A DNA stretch of 64,000 nt from Patellaria atrata CBS 101060 (taxonomy: Eukaryota > Ascomycota > Dothideomycetes > Patellariales > Patellariaceae): the NCBI GenBank assembly GCA_010093705.1, contig MU006121.1, positions 62,001 through 126,000 of the forward strand, read 5' to 3'. The translations under genes and the position numbers were made by a program. Under the pieces are notes generated by a model, which made no database searches, was not told where the DNA came from, and saw only the letters and a program-made list of their open reading frames with translations. This document shows positions 12,157 through 23,158 of the stretch, one piece after another. Numbering within the stretch: the stretch's first letter is position 1; each line of letters opens with the position of its first letter.

Positions 12157-15100
12157 ATGCCGAGCGAGTCGAGGGTGGTCATTTGCTCAAATTGTAAAAG
12201 AAGCGGCAGAAAATGTTCCCCTTCACATTTGATACCGTGCGAGAAGAAGCTTCCACAGCTCAAGGAATGCGAATTGGTCAATCTAATAAGTGACGAGGAA
12301 ACGCCTTCAGCAGACGCTCACCCAAAGTCAAAGCATCCATCTCTAGTGACAGAGTTTCGACATGACCAGAAGCAAGGGTTAAACAGTCAGCATTCACACA
12401 CGAACAAAAAGCAGAACGGGTCTGATGGTAGCAAAACCATAAACTCACCCATCTACATTGAGATTTCCGAGGACGAGCAGCCTGAGTCAACATTGCATGA
12501 GAAAGGTTCTCGACAAGGGAATAGGAAAACTGTATACTCCGGCACTCAATCTTTACCAAAAAGAAACGATGCGGCCGGCAGCCCTCCATTACTAGCCTCT
12601 GCACCCATGACGCTGCCTTTTAGGGCAGAGGGAGAAAGCGTCCGCAATGAGGAGACTCATTTGATCCAAGAGCGAGACAGATTTTCAGATTTTTCTAAGA
12701 CGCAAACTATGGGGACGGTTATCACTACGCTTCCAGTTACTGAGAAGTTTAACCGAGGCATTAAAAGAACGCATACGGGCAAAGGGAAACTCGATTCAGT
12801 CGAAAATGTTACGGGTGATATCGGACCTGGTGTCACAAATATACATAACAAAATTACGGGCTCAAGTAATAGCCCCTCTGAAAACTGCAGTCTAGTTTCT
12901 AAAGACCAACAAATACAGCCCAATCACATGGAAGACCCTGAGAACACGAGTTCGAACTGTGAAATGCGCACTGTAGATGATGATATCTTTACGAAACAGT
13001 GTCGGGAGCCGGATAAACCAATTGTCCCGTTGTGCCTTGAAGAGATTGATGCAGTGTTGACAAGGCTCTTAGAGGAAGCTTGTGTTAATCAAGAATGTGA
13101 TAACCGCGTAAGTCCTGCAGAAGTCGCGTGCCCAGCTCGAAATAAGTCTCAACTGATATCCTTAGAAACACCTCATTCGTTCGAGACGAATTCAAGAACG
13201 AGGATTACAAGATCTTGGTCCCACAATCAATCCGAGCAGAACACCAATTAAGTATGTAGATGGAGAATCGCCGTTTTCGAAGATGGGTGCCATACAACGT
13301 CGAATGTCACTCCATTCGGGTTCAGATTCAAATCCAGTGGAACAATTCAATATGACCATATTCCATGAAAAAGATAAAAAGGGCAGCACAACGCCTCTGA
13401 AAGTACCAGTAACGAAGATATCAAACAACGAAGTCCGAGTGCCATCATACAAAAATCTTCACCCGTTACAACGCAACGTATTGGCAGGGAATGCAGATAC
13501 CCGTCTTTCAATCCCATACTTTAGCGACGAGCAGGTTGATGACTCAGAATTCCAAGACAGCTTCCAAAAGGATCTGCTGTCTAAGTATGCTATTGAACAT
13601 AATAGAGCAAGGCTCCTACCTATGGTGCAGCAGGGTAGAATGTATGAGTATCTTGCAAAAGGGTTTCTACATGAACTAGGTTGCACTATAGATGATATTC
13701 TGCGATATCTTTTGGAACCTGCTCACTCCGTACCAAATCTCCCACTAGCTGAGAAAGCGGCGTTTGCTTCGAGGGATGTGCATTGTCGAGATATTCAAAG
13801 GAGAAAGAAAGGCGAAAAACAAGCGCTTGGGATTCCTTACTTTGATCGGAACGAGGAAAGATGGGTATCCGTTCTATCGAAATTACCAAACTCATCTGAC
13901 CGATCGTTATATATGGCAGGTCTAGCTTGTAGTGTCTTCTTAAGAAAATGCGGGCTCAGCTTGTGGTTTGTTGCTAAATCCCATGAAGACACATCTGAAC
14001 AAGCTCACGGAGATTCAAATACGGATTTTACGTTCAGAGACTTTGTTTGTCCCATATGTCATGAGTAAGTGTTACTTGAGGTTACATCGATCAGATATGC
14101 TCACGGACTTTCTAGGCACACCTGCTTAATGCATGGAGAGATACGGGATGAAAAGAACAGCCCAAGCGACAATCATGGGGGAGAGACTCATAATGAATTC
14201 TTAGCAGGATCTTCTGCAAACCTCCTCAATGTGAGGAAACCCGTCAAATTTCCGGAAAATAGTCACGGAAAATTGGAATCCGATCCTTCGACGCAGGCGC
14301 GTAAGAATCCCCAATGGATGTTCAAATCAAAAACCCTTCTCCATGATAAGCGGCCTACATTTTATCCTTGCAATCATGTAGGGAACTGCGAAGCAAATCT
14401 CTGCAGTTGTTACGGAGATAATGTCGTTTGTGAGAAGCATTGTTGTTGTGCGCGATCTTGCTCGAGGAGATTTAAAGGATGCAGATGCATTGCAAAAGGT
14501 CGTCGTGTCTGCTGGATGGATGACAATTGCGATTGTTATCGCTTGAACCGGGAGTGTGATCCTGATTTATGTGGAAGTTGCGGTGTTGTAGACGCATTGG
14601 ATCCAACCAAGGTCTATGAGGAACCTGGCTTAAAGACTCAATGTTCTAATTGCGCTCTCCAGAGAGGTGTTCCGAGTAGACTCTTGACAGGTATATCAGA
14701 AGTGCAAGGCTTTGGCCTTTATACAGGGGAGCCAATTAAGGCGAATCAATTTCTGGGAGAATACAAAGGAGAAGTACTCGCGAGGATAGAGGGTGAACGA
14801 AGACTGGTGATATACCAACACTTGAAAGCGAATTACTTATTCAAATTGAATGAAGGTGAGTGTAGAGGAAGCTAGATAAGGAGAAATGCGAAAACTGACT
14901 TTTGTTAGAACAAGACATTGATGCCGCAAGAATGGGTAATAAGACCCGCTTCATTAACAATTCGAAGAAAGAGGATACAATTAACTGTTATCCGAAGGTG
15001 CTTCTGTGTAATACCGAAGCACGAATTGGGCTGTTTGCTAAGAAGGATTTACAAGCCGGAGAAGAATTATTCTTTGATTATGGGTGCGTATCTAATTAAT

Positions 15101-15647
15101 ATGAATATTATGCTATTGCTGACAGAGACATAGCTATCCAGATGATATTACGGAGAACTTTGTAGAGAGATCTAACATTAGGAAGGATAAGCAGAAGCCG
15201 CAGCTAACCGCAGTGAAGTCGAATAAGCTTCCTAGCATGATGGGTAAAAAGAGCACAATAAGTTCGCGTCCGAAATTGATTGGCAGACTTCATAACGGAG
15301 AACTAGCTAGGACTGAAGCGGCCAGCCCTTCAACACAGGGACTTTTTGAGTCTTCTGGACCGAAGGAAGGAATTTACGCAAGGTCCCACCTGAGCAAGGA
15401 CTTGCAAAAGCACAGGTCTAACTATAGCATTCGTCCGATGCGAATCCAGAGAGCAAAAGCTTTAGCACAACTGGAACTACTAGGAGCGGGTCAAACTAGA
15501 GCTGACGAAGAGGTAAAAGCGGCTTTTGATGATGATGGTGATGACGATTACGTGGAGACGGCGGATATCGAGAATTCAAGTGAAGTTGCGGATAGTGAGG
15601 ATGATGTGCCTGTCTCAAGAGCAAGGAGGCGAGGTATACACCGCTAA
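12157..15647 (+). CDS. KMT6: Histone H3 lysine-27 methyltransferase, EZH2/KMT6 type
   Basis: Five exons: 12157-13107, 13166-14064, 14116-14855, 14909-15083 and 15134-15647, 1092 residues. KMT6 is the catalytic subunit of PRC2, which writes H3K27me3 on silent fungal chromatin. The N-terminal 600 residues are largely disordered; a more folded stretch lies around [16 protein letters not shown], and FVCPICHE begins a cysteine cluster. From about residue 700 is the cysteine-rich CXC domain ([16 protein letters not shown] and [20 protein letters not shown]). The SET domain follows (about 814-925): [20 protein letters not shown], then [14 protein letters not shown] with NCYPKV, and [12 protein letters not shown]. 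The asparagine of RFINNS and tyrosine of FDYG are the expected SAM-pocket residues. The start and the last codons (a possible further intron near 15633) are uncertain. Confidence 0.88.
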
Positions 15648-17029
15648 AAGTGGAATTCAGCTTCCATTTACTAAGTTTGAACTTATGGCTGCATTCTCGC
15701 ACACTGAAATACCGAATGTCCGGCAAATGCAGTGTAATTGGCACATGTTCAGCATATTAGGGACATGAACAAGACTACGAGAACCATTGTTATAGGAACT
15801 AGTGAATCCGAAAAAATTCCAAAAGTAATTCTATCGATGTTGAAAGCGAAAGTATTGAGGCAGTGCCTTAGAGTATCAAGGAAAAGTCTTTGATGAGAAA
15901 CGGGGCGTGCGTGGGGAGTCACCGTCGGGTGTCAGATATAAGCCTTACTGCCAAACTCGGCATTAAGGTCGGCCTTTTGCCGTAGTGGTATAATCTCACA
16001 TCGGGGAACAAGTGTAAGGTAATAAGGTAGGATGCTTTGATTAATGGGACCAGTATCTTCTGCCGAGAAGCTCTTTCAACTAGAATTACTGTATAGTAGA
16101 TGGTTGAATCCCTTTCTAGATATCTCTGAGATTCAACGCTTGCTCTCAAATAATCCCCTTCCATTTCCATCATGCGCTTGGGTTTCGCGTTTAGTTGACT
16201 TAGAATGTATATCGCAGCCTAAGTCGATAATGACATATGGCCCGTGCACATTATCGGGTGGAGCCTAAGCCAGCATGAGATCCGTGCTTCCTATGATTCC
16301 GTCACCCAGCGTCACCTTATATCAACGACGTCTGACTCTCGCTCTACCCCAAGACTGTGATCTGGTGAAAAGCTCTCTGTTGAAGGTTAGGGATGAAAGG
16401 AAATAAGGACGAAAATGCGGGATATATACAAAGATTTTCATGATAGATATAGGTCCTACTACTATCTTTAATACAGTTATTTTCATAGGACTCAAGGTTA
16501 ACGGTATATAAGAGGGCCATATTTTCCTAGTCTAAGGATAGAATTCCGGGGGTATTTCGCAACACCCAGCGCACTGTGTTGCTGAATGACAATACGTAGC
16601 ATCCCCTGGAGAGCTACAATACTACTCCGAGTTTAAGGGATCCGCGACTGTTACTTAATAAGTTCGTGGATCATCGTAAGCGGCATTCTAAACGTAGGTG
16701 AGTGCGTCCCAGCGTGTCGCAGCTTTTTTTTACACAGGAGAGAGTACGGAGGACGTAGACAGGTAATAATTAGTACCTACCATACAAGTTCTTCAATGAA
16801 TATACTTAATTGCAACTGAAAAGGGTTACTGGGGAAGAAATCGTTCTTTTGCCGGGGTCCGAGTATTTCGTTCTGGGGTTACGCCACATTGGAACTACAT
16901 GTATTCTGCACAAGGGCGAAGTACAAGATCTGAATCGGTCAAAACAGGGTATTGTAAAAGCACTTTATGAATCAAATATATTGAAGGAGGTTACCCCAGT
17001 ATGTTGTAAGAAAATCAGAATTTCCCGGG
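15648..17029. other. Gene-poor spacer left of the transposon
   Basis: About 1.4 kb with no recognisable gene. A stretch at 15970-15985 (GTAGTGGTATAAT) resembles a Pol III A box, but no B box follows at a tRNA-like distance. No repeats beyond short AT-rich words were seen. Confidence 0.5.
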
Positions 17030-17031
17030 TA

Positions 17032-17064
17032 ACGTAAACGACAAGCGAGCTGCGCAGTTCTCAC
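17032..17064 (+). repeat. Left terminal inverted repeat of the pogo-like element
   Basis: 33 bp beginning ACGTAAACGACAAGCGAGCT, identical to the reverse complement of 18805-18837. Preceded by the TA target duplication at 17030-17031. Confidence 0.93.
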
Positions 17065-17150
17065 TAAATAAGCAGCTCTACTAGCAATTGTTCCACCACG
17101 CAGTAGTATTTTTTGAAGCTGTAACTTGTAGTCGATTCTATAGAGTCTAA

Positions 17151-18774
17151 TTAATCTCTGCCGCATGTACGAGAGTTGTGTCCTGCGTTGCCGCAGGTTC
17201 TGCAGCGCTGCTGAGTCGCCGCGTCGCCTCTTGCGCGCTGCCTATTCTGACGCGTTTCCTCTCTAATCTGCTCATCAACGTTAATTTGAGCTATTAATTC
17301 TGCGCCTTCTACCTTTGTTAAGCATCCTTGAAGCTGTAAACGCTTCTTCTGGCGCTTCTTACGTCGTGTTGCAGCCTCATTTGCTCTGCGTAGGTTGGCC
17401 ACTTCTAACTGTAAAATGACTCCATGGTGTATCATCAATTCTGCACCTTTTGATAGGCGGTCAAGTGACTTATTGATAGATGTAGGAGAGCTATTCTGAT
17501 GCCTCTTAATCCTATTACGAATAAAGGCAGTTTGAGAGTCTAGTTCCTGCGCGTTGCATGGTGTTTTTGACTCCCATTCTTGTAGTACTGGTGGTGACGG
17601 CGTACGTAGCTTAATCTCCAGTTTTGAGACTACTATCTCTGAGTCTAGAGGAACTAGACCTGCTCCTGCGAATCCTGCGCGGATATTCTTCTTTGTAATT
17701 GATTCCTGGTAGGCTTATTTAAAGACTGGGAGAAACTCGAGCTTGGTGATGTGGTTAATAGAGCTGCGCATCAGATCCTCTACACCACGCCCATACGCCT
17801 TCTTCAATGGTGAAAAACAGGCGACATCTAGAGGTTGTAGGAGGTGAGATGAATGAGCTGGCATATAGAGCGTAGTAATACTGTTCTGCGCATAGAGCTC
17901 TCGAAACTCCATAGACTCATGGCTCTCATGGCCATCAAGAATTAATAGCTGGCGCGAACCAAGACGTCTATCTTTTGTATGCTTGATAAAGTGCTTCAAC
18001 CACTCTACGCCAAGCTTATTTGTAGTCTAGCCGTTCTCAGATAGTGCGATTACCCAATCCTCAGGAATATCTGTGCCTTCGTACCAAGTAGATAGATGAT
18101 AGGTGCCGCTGAAGATGATGAATGGTGGAATTGCCCATCCTTGCGCGTTGATAGCTTGAATTACTGTAACCCACTCACGGTTGCCTGGCTGGATAGATTT
18201 TGGTCGATTACGTCTCTCTGCACCAGTTACAACTTTACTAGTCGCTATTACACCCATCTGAAAGCCTGTCTCATCAAAATTGTAGATGTCTGCTTTAGTG
18301 ATGCCGTGCTTCTCAATTGTACGCGCTANNNNNNNNNNNNNNNNNNNNNNNNNNNNNNNNNNNNNNNNNNNNNNNNNNNNNNNNNNNNNNNNNNNNNNNN
18401 NNNNNNNNNNNNNNNNNNNNNNNNNNNNNNNNNNNNNNNNNNNNNNNNNNNNNNNNNNNNNNNNNNNNNNNNNNNNNNNNNNNNNNNNNNNNNNNNNNNN
18501 NNNNNNNNNNNNNNNNNNNNNNNNNNNNTGAGTTAAGCTCAAGAATGTAGTTTACAATAGCCTCCTCTTCTAACTTAGTGAGCCTCTTTGAGTTGGGCTC
18601 GCAATCGCGTCGTGTAGAGATTCCAGCGCGTCGTGACCTTAGTGTTGATTCGGGGACGTCAAACGCCATAGCAGCTTGGCGCATACTTTTAAATTGATTG
18701 GAATTAAGAGCTGATAGAGCTAGGTTGATTCTGCCTTCTTTTTGAGCTAATTGAGTACTGCGTTGTTGATTCAT
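17151..18774 (-). pseudogene. Pogo-type DDE transposase with two in-frame stops
   Basis: From ATG 18774: a psq-type helix-turn-helix (MRQAAMAFDVPESTLRSRR), the gap, then the catalytic core. The first Asp lies in YNFDETGFQMG, the second in LILDGHESH, and the third region in LYMPAHSSHLLQPLDVACF. The C-terminus has an uncommon CCHC knuckle, CRTCGNAGHNSRTC, with exact CX2CX4HX4C spacing. Two stops interrupt it: TAG at 18029-18031 where Trp is expected after SENG, and TAA near 17714-17716 after LPVFK, where a Gln codon is likely. Both are explained by C-to-T change on one strand, as in RIP. The N-terminal piece and the core are in different frames only because the N count is not trustworthy. Confidence 0.88.
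18329..18528. other. Assembly gap, 200 N
   Basis: Exactly 200 N inside the transposase. By comparison with the family, about 75-80 residues (the second DNA-binding domain) should lie here, so the real length is close to the gap but the round number is probably nominal. If the frame is intact the true length must be one more than a multiple of three. Confidence 0.95.
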
Positions 18775-18804
18775 GGTGGGTTGATTGTAGGAGAACTAGT
18801 TTTG

Positions 18805-18837
18805 GTGAGAACTGCGCAGCTCGCTTGTCGTTTACGT
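18805..18837 (-). repeat. Right terminal inverted repeat of the pogo-like element
   Basis: 33 bp ending GCTCGCTTGTCGTTTACGT on the plus strand, a perfect inverted match to the left end, followed by TA at 18838-18839. Confidence 0.93.
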
Positions 18838-18839
18838 TA

Positions 18840-19252
18840 TGGAAGAACGAGCAAACTTCTTGGCATGTTTGCAAAGTTACCAAAATCTTCAAGAGCAACA
18901 GTCACTGGTAAGGTAAGGTATGCAGAACCTGGTATTTGTTTTCTAACGGTAACAAACTCCCATCTCGTCACCTCCCGTTAGCACGGTCGTACGGTAAGAT
19001 AATCATTCATTGGGTCCAGATTAGGTTGCCTTGGATGTCTCCAGCTTAGTCTGCGTCATCTGCTAATACACCCCATCAACACCTACGACACCGGCATCTC
19101 ATTAAGGTATCAAAACTCAAACGAACCATTCGATTTGCTCTACGTATTAAGCAGGATCAAAAGCGAAGAACTCTACAGACATCAGCTCAAACGATGTCTG
19201 CCGTTCCACGTCCTCGGAGTCCCGTACGATAACATCAACTCAGGTGGAAGAC
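18840..19252. other. Leader of the large tail-anchored gene, with a 12-codon uORF
   Basis: Spacer between the transposon and the next gene. An upstream ATG at 19194 opens a 12-residue frame (MSAVPRPRSPVR) that ends at 19232, before the main ATG at 19253. The 20 bp at 19224-19243 begin GTACG and end CAG, and removing them would fuse the two frames; 20 bp is too short for a normal intron, so I read it as a uORF. Confidence 0.45.
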
Positions 19253-22200
19253 ATGACGAGGACACCTAGCAGACCTCGATCATCTACCTCGTCGCAAGTA
19301 TCACTGAGTTCCTCAAATACACTGTATTCTACCGCCGTGCCAGAGCGGGGCGAACCTAGTTCCTATGCTGGTGTTGAACCTATCTCGAACAATGGCATTG
19401 ATGGGGAAGGTACAGAACATTTGCAAGAAGCGGGGAGTCCACAATTTAGCAATGACCTGATAGAAGAGCGGGACTTCAGCGCTAGGAGACATGGGGCAAC
19501 AAAATCAGGGGGGTTCTTGCTTGAATCTGCTTTCCGGGGAGGAGAAGAGCAAACGTTGTCGCTTCGGAAAAAGAAAGATAAGAAGGAGTCAGATGAGGTA
19601 GGAGAATTGAACGTCAAGCGAAAGCGATCTACACACCATGGACGCGAACACACACCGCTTGCATCTTCTCCATTAACGCGTGAGGTGCGGAATGCGGATG
19701 AGCGAGGCAGAAACTACATGAAGGAGATAGACCAACAATCTCACCTGGACGCTTCCCACGATGATTCGCGTGATGAAAAAGGATCACAAGTAGCGGCTGT
19801 AGATGAAGCAGACCAGCATCCAACCCCTCCTACAACTGGAGCCATTGACCCGACGCAAATTGTTAATATGGCACTCAATCTGAGCGAGAGCAGGCGACGT
19901 CATTTTAGTGCTGGACAATTAGTTGCTTCCCCCAAAATAACCGGTAGACGTGTTACGTCTGTTGGAATAGCTACAAACCCTTCACTTCAGGGTAGTTATC
20001 AAGGACAAAGGACTGGAGGTAGTCTAAAACAGTATTTACAACAACAACGAAGAGTCTCACGTAATGCCTCACCTGGAACGGGGCGGTACAGTCCCAGTTC
20101 TCGGAAACCCTCTTCATACATATCAAATTTGAGTCCTGATCGTATCCAAACGCCCCAACTTGGCCAGGTCTACGATTTCCAGTTCTCAGCTGCCACTCTC
20201 GCTAGGGCTGAGAAAGCGCGCGCATATATCGAGTTATTTGTTGAATTCCGCCGTCTGTTACAGTTCTTACCGCCACTTAGGCCTGACTCGGTCGCTGTTG
20301 GAAATACGGTTTGGGCAACCGCCAGTGTTCCCGGCTCTGCTGCAGTCCATCTTACCCGCATGCCTTCCAACGCCAAAAGGACGCATGATCTGGGACGCGA
20401 GTACAATCCATTACAATTTGTTCGTAACCGTCGCCTCAGGTTGCGTGAAAGACGCCTTCTGAACCCAGATTCTGACGAGTGGACGGATTTACCGCGCTCA
20501 AGAGCTTGGGTGGATTCTGTTCAGGAGCAGGCTAGTCAACCTGGTTATCGTCAACCTGATTGTATAATCCTACCAAAATTTGATGAAGGTGAACCTGCTA
20601 CGCACGAAGCTGTTCTAGAAACACATAAAGGTCATAGACGAACCGACACACTTGCCAAAAGGCCACGTATAGATTGGGTTTTCGCGCCAAACGAACTCTT
20701 CGCGGATGCGTATTGGTTAGAGCAAGGAGACAACAAATCTTTTATTGAAGATCGTCACGGGAACAAGATATTCTCTAGTCGCAAGCATTCTAGTTTTCTA
20801 CACACACGAAGTAGCTTAGAGCATTCTGGAGATGATAGAAGACGTAGGAGTTTTGCAGAATCGGTGAAGTCAACCAACAGGGCCACGTCCCTTGGAGATG
20901 TTGGTAGTGACACGGAGAGCGAGAGAGGCAGAATAGGACAGAAATTTCGCACCAAGCGCGACGACAACTCAACCGTGAATAAACGACGTGGCTGGCATAT
21001 TCCTAATAGGTCGCGCTCGGTTTCAGGACTGTCGTCATCAGACGACGCGGGAAGCCCAACGGAACAGAGAAAGAGGACTGGCAGTCCCTCGTCAAGGGAT
21101 GAGAATATCGGGCCTCTCAAAAGGCACATGAATGAAATAATGCATTCAGATGCTGTTGAAAAGTCGTCCGATATCCAGTCACCTGATACACCTGATAAAT
21201 GGGGTGTAGGATTTAATTCTTTACGGGCAACACGCACTGAAATGAACGAGCAACGCCCTGAGATAACTGATGAAAGCTCGAAAGCAAGAGAAACACTTCC
21301 TCTAGATAGAGGACCCACACTAGATAGAGCCCTTGACAGGACTGGCCTTAGGAATACAGAACGCAAAGAGAGATTTTCGTTTGAAGATCTTGACCACACT
21401 GGCCCAAACACGCCCACAACACCATCCTTCAATATTCCTTCGATTGGTATTGAGCTGACACCACCAAGTAGCCGTCGACAGTCTCCTTCTAAGAAGTCAC
21501 GCAGAACTAGACTTGGTATCTTCCGTGGAGAAGCCCATAATAGGGACCATCATGACACTACAGAATCATACGGTGAAGATAGCGATTATAGATCATCGAG
21601 AAATGTAAGCGGTGAACAGGAGACAAGGAAAAGCTTCGAAAAGCCTCACAATCTGAAAAAGGACAAGACAACGGATAGCCTCAGCAGCCTGAATGATAAA
21701 GTCGCTACTAGAAAAGATACTCGCAGAGGATCTCGTGATACTTCATCTGGGGTTTCGCGTTTCTTCAAAGGAGGGCGTATTGGAAACATGGTGAAGAGCG
21801 AAAGTGCTAAGGTCGGGGACAAGTTACGGAAGAAGGAAGCTTTGACCGAGGATAATCAGAGCGGCTACATTGCTGACGACGCGGGACCATCAGATACAGA
21901 TACTGATCATCCAGCTGACTCGAGAAAACCAAAGCCCCCACAAACTACAAATGCTTCCGCGACAACTGGTAATACATCTGGATCAGAGAAGGGGAATAAG
22001 CACGGCTATCACATCGAAAATTTACCTTCGTTTGTATCCTCATCTAGGACGCAGTCGAAGCTACATCCGGATGAAGATAGGCTCAGCTACTCAAGGGGAT
22101 TAGAAGAAGGATTGCGAGACCGATCCCCAGGTCTTAAAGGTAAAGCATTGTCACATAGGACATTATCCAAATACTCCTCTTCGTCAATTCCAGACCTCAG

Positions 22201-23158
22201 TCTTATCCACAGTGGCGAAACCCCATACAATGACCTCGGACGGAGGAGCGTAAGACTGTTAGGGGCGACAGCGTCATCATCTCGATCGCAGTTGCGGGCT
22301 GAGGAGAAGATGGAGCGTGTTCTTGAGCGTCCAGGTACTGTAGGTCGCGGAGGTTTGCCTGTCACCGCGCTTGCTGATGAAGCGGCAATGACGAAGCAGC
22401 AAGAAATTCGGAGCAGTAGCCGGCCTAAGCTTGAAAAAAAAGAATGGAGTATTTCGGATCAGAACATCGCTCGCCAGCTTTCGCGCTCTAACGATATACA
22501 TTCGTCACGACAGAGAAAAAATCTCCAAATAGATTTGGCCCGAGCCCAAGCGCTTCTACTATGCACTGGTATCAAAGCAGCTTTACTCGCTGCCCGGGCA
22601 ACGCAAGTACGCGATCCGCCCGAATTCCTGAAAGATGCGGCCGGAGAAGCCGAGCGATATGGCGTAGACGAGGAGGACGACGAACTGCAAGTGCAAAAGT
22701 TGATTCCGGTTCCGAGAAAAGAGGAACATGTTCTTGCGGCACGTATACTTGCAACTTCTCTCGAGAGAACGACATCCCACCTTCAAACTTACGTAGCACA
22801 TTTCCGCGATTCGACGGCCTCCTCACTGCATGAACGGCTTGATAGATTACGAGCTAAAGTAATGGATGATCTTATGCCTCGGGTGCGGGAGACGGCTGAT
22901 GGGGCTGATACATTTGCGGGTGAGGTGAGTAATAAATGGACGTTGGAGCTGAGGCGTATCAACGACCGGATTGATGCGATGACTAGGGCAAGACGAAGAA
23001 GGATGGTTTGGGTACGACGGTTGGGATGGATGTTGTTAGAGTGGGCTTTGCTTGGAGTCATGTGGTGGGTTTGGTTCGTCGTAGTGCTGATAAGATTAGT
23101 CTTGGGGACATTGAAGGGCGTAGGGAAAGCGATTAGATGGATATTATGGTTCGACTGA
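19253..23158 (+). CDS. Large conserved fungal protein with C-terminal membrane anchor
   Basis: Single exon, 1301 residues from ATG 19253 (the frame is open a little further up only through a GTG). I do not recognise a named family. About residues 1-190 are Ser/Thr-rich and disordered. A conserved block (about 210-400) contains SRRRHFSAGQLVASP, VYDFQFSAATLARAEKARAY, LLQFLPPLRP, then EYNPLQFVRNRRLRLRERR. A long charged, disordered middle follows. Near 1120-1250 is a helical region, and the last 45 residues hold tryptophan-rich hydrophobic helices (MLLEWALLGVMWWVWFVVVL) with a short charged end. This suggests a tail-anchored or hairpin-anchored protein facing the cytosol, perhaps on the ER or nuclear envelope. 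That localisation is inference. Confidence 0.75.
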   Translation: MTRTPSRPRSSTSSQVSLSSSNTLYSTAVPERGEPSSYAGVEPISNNGIDGEGTEHLQEAGSPQFSNDLIEERDFSARRHGATKSGGFLLESAFRGGEEQTLSLRKKKDKKESDEVGELNVKRKRSTHHGREHTPLASSPLTREVRNADERGRNYMKEIDQQSHLDASHDDSRDEKGSQVAAVDEADQHPTPPTTGAIDPTQIVNMALNLSESRRRHFSAGQLVASPKITGRRVTSVGIATNPSLQGSYQGQRTGGSLKQYLQQQRRVSRNASPGTGRYSPSSRKPSSYISNLSPDRIQTPQLGQVYDFQFSAATLARAEKARAYIELFVEFRRLLQFLPPLRPDSVAVGNTVWATASVPGSAAVHLTRMPSNAKRTHDLGREYNPLQFVRNRRLRLRERRLLNPDSDEWTDLPRSRAWVDSVQEQASQPGYRQPDCIILPKFDEGEPATHEAVLETHKGHRRTDTLAKRPRIDWVFAPNELFADAYWLEQGDNKSFIEDRHGNKIFSSRKHSSFLHTRSSLEHSGDDRRRRSFAESVKSTNRATSLGDVGSDTESERGRIGQKFRTKRDDNSTVNKRRGWHIPNRSRSVSGLSSSDDAGSPTEQRKRTGSPSSRDENIGPLKRHMNEIMHSDAVEKSSDIQSPDTPDKWGVGFNSLRATRTEMNEQRPEITDESSKARETLPLDRGPTLDRALDRTGLRNTERKERFSFEDLDHTGPNTPTTPSFNIPSIGIELTPPSSRRQSPSKKSRRTRLGIFRGEAHNRDHHDTTESYGEDSDYRSSRNVSGEQETRKSFEKPHNLKKDKTTDSLSSLNDKVATRKDTRRGSRDTSSGVSRFFKGGRIGNMVKSESAKVGDKLRKKEALTEDNQSGYIADDAGPSDTDTDHPADSRKPKPPQTTNASATTGNTSGSEKGNKHGYHIENLPSFVSSSRTQSKLHPDEDRLSYSRGLEEGLRDRSPGLKGKALSHRTLSKYSSSSIPDLSLIHSGETPYNDLGRRSVRLLGATASSSRSQLRAEEKMERVLERPGTVGRGGLPVTALADEAAMTKQQEIRSSSRPKLEKKEWSISDQNIARQLSRSNDIHSSRQRKNLQIDLARAQALLLCTGIKAALLAARATQVRDPPEFLKDAAGEAERYGVDEEDDELQVQKLIPVPRKEEHVLAARILATSLERTTSHLQTYVAHFRDSTASSLHERLDRLRAKVMDDLMPRVRETADGADTFAGEVSNKWTLELRRINDRIDAMTRARRRRMVWVRRLGWMLLEWALLGVMWWVWFVVVLIRLVLGTLKGVGKAIRWILWFD

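Larger units (their letters stand above)
17032..18837 (-). mobile_element. Pogo/Fot-like DNA transposon, complete ends, degenerate transposase
   Basis: An 1806-bp class II element (Tc1/mariner superfamily, pogo branch) with perfect 33-bp terminal inverted repeats and a TA on each side (17030-17031 and 18838-18839), the target duplication expected for this group. The coding strand is minus. It holds one transposase frame (17151-18774) interrupted by two stop codons and a 200-N assembly gap. The intact ends mean insertion was recent enough that the termini have not drifted, while the coding region is already inactive unless a sister copy supplies enzyme. It sits in the gap between the KMT6 gene and the large tail-anchored gene and breaks neither. 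Confidence 0.9.

Noticed and set aside
15965-16125. tRNA-like sequence (GTAGTGGTATAAT and a later GGTTGAATCCC)
   Set aside because: The two Pol III-like boxes are about 120 nt apart and no cloverleaf forms between them.
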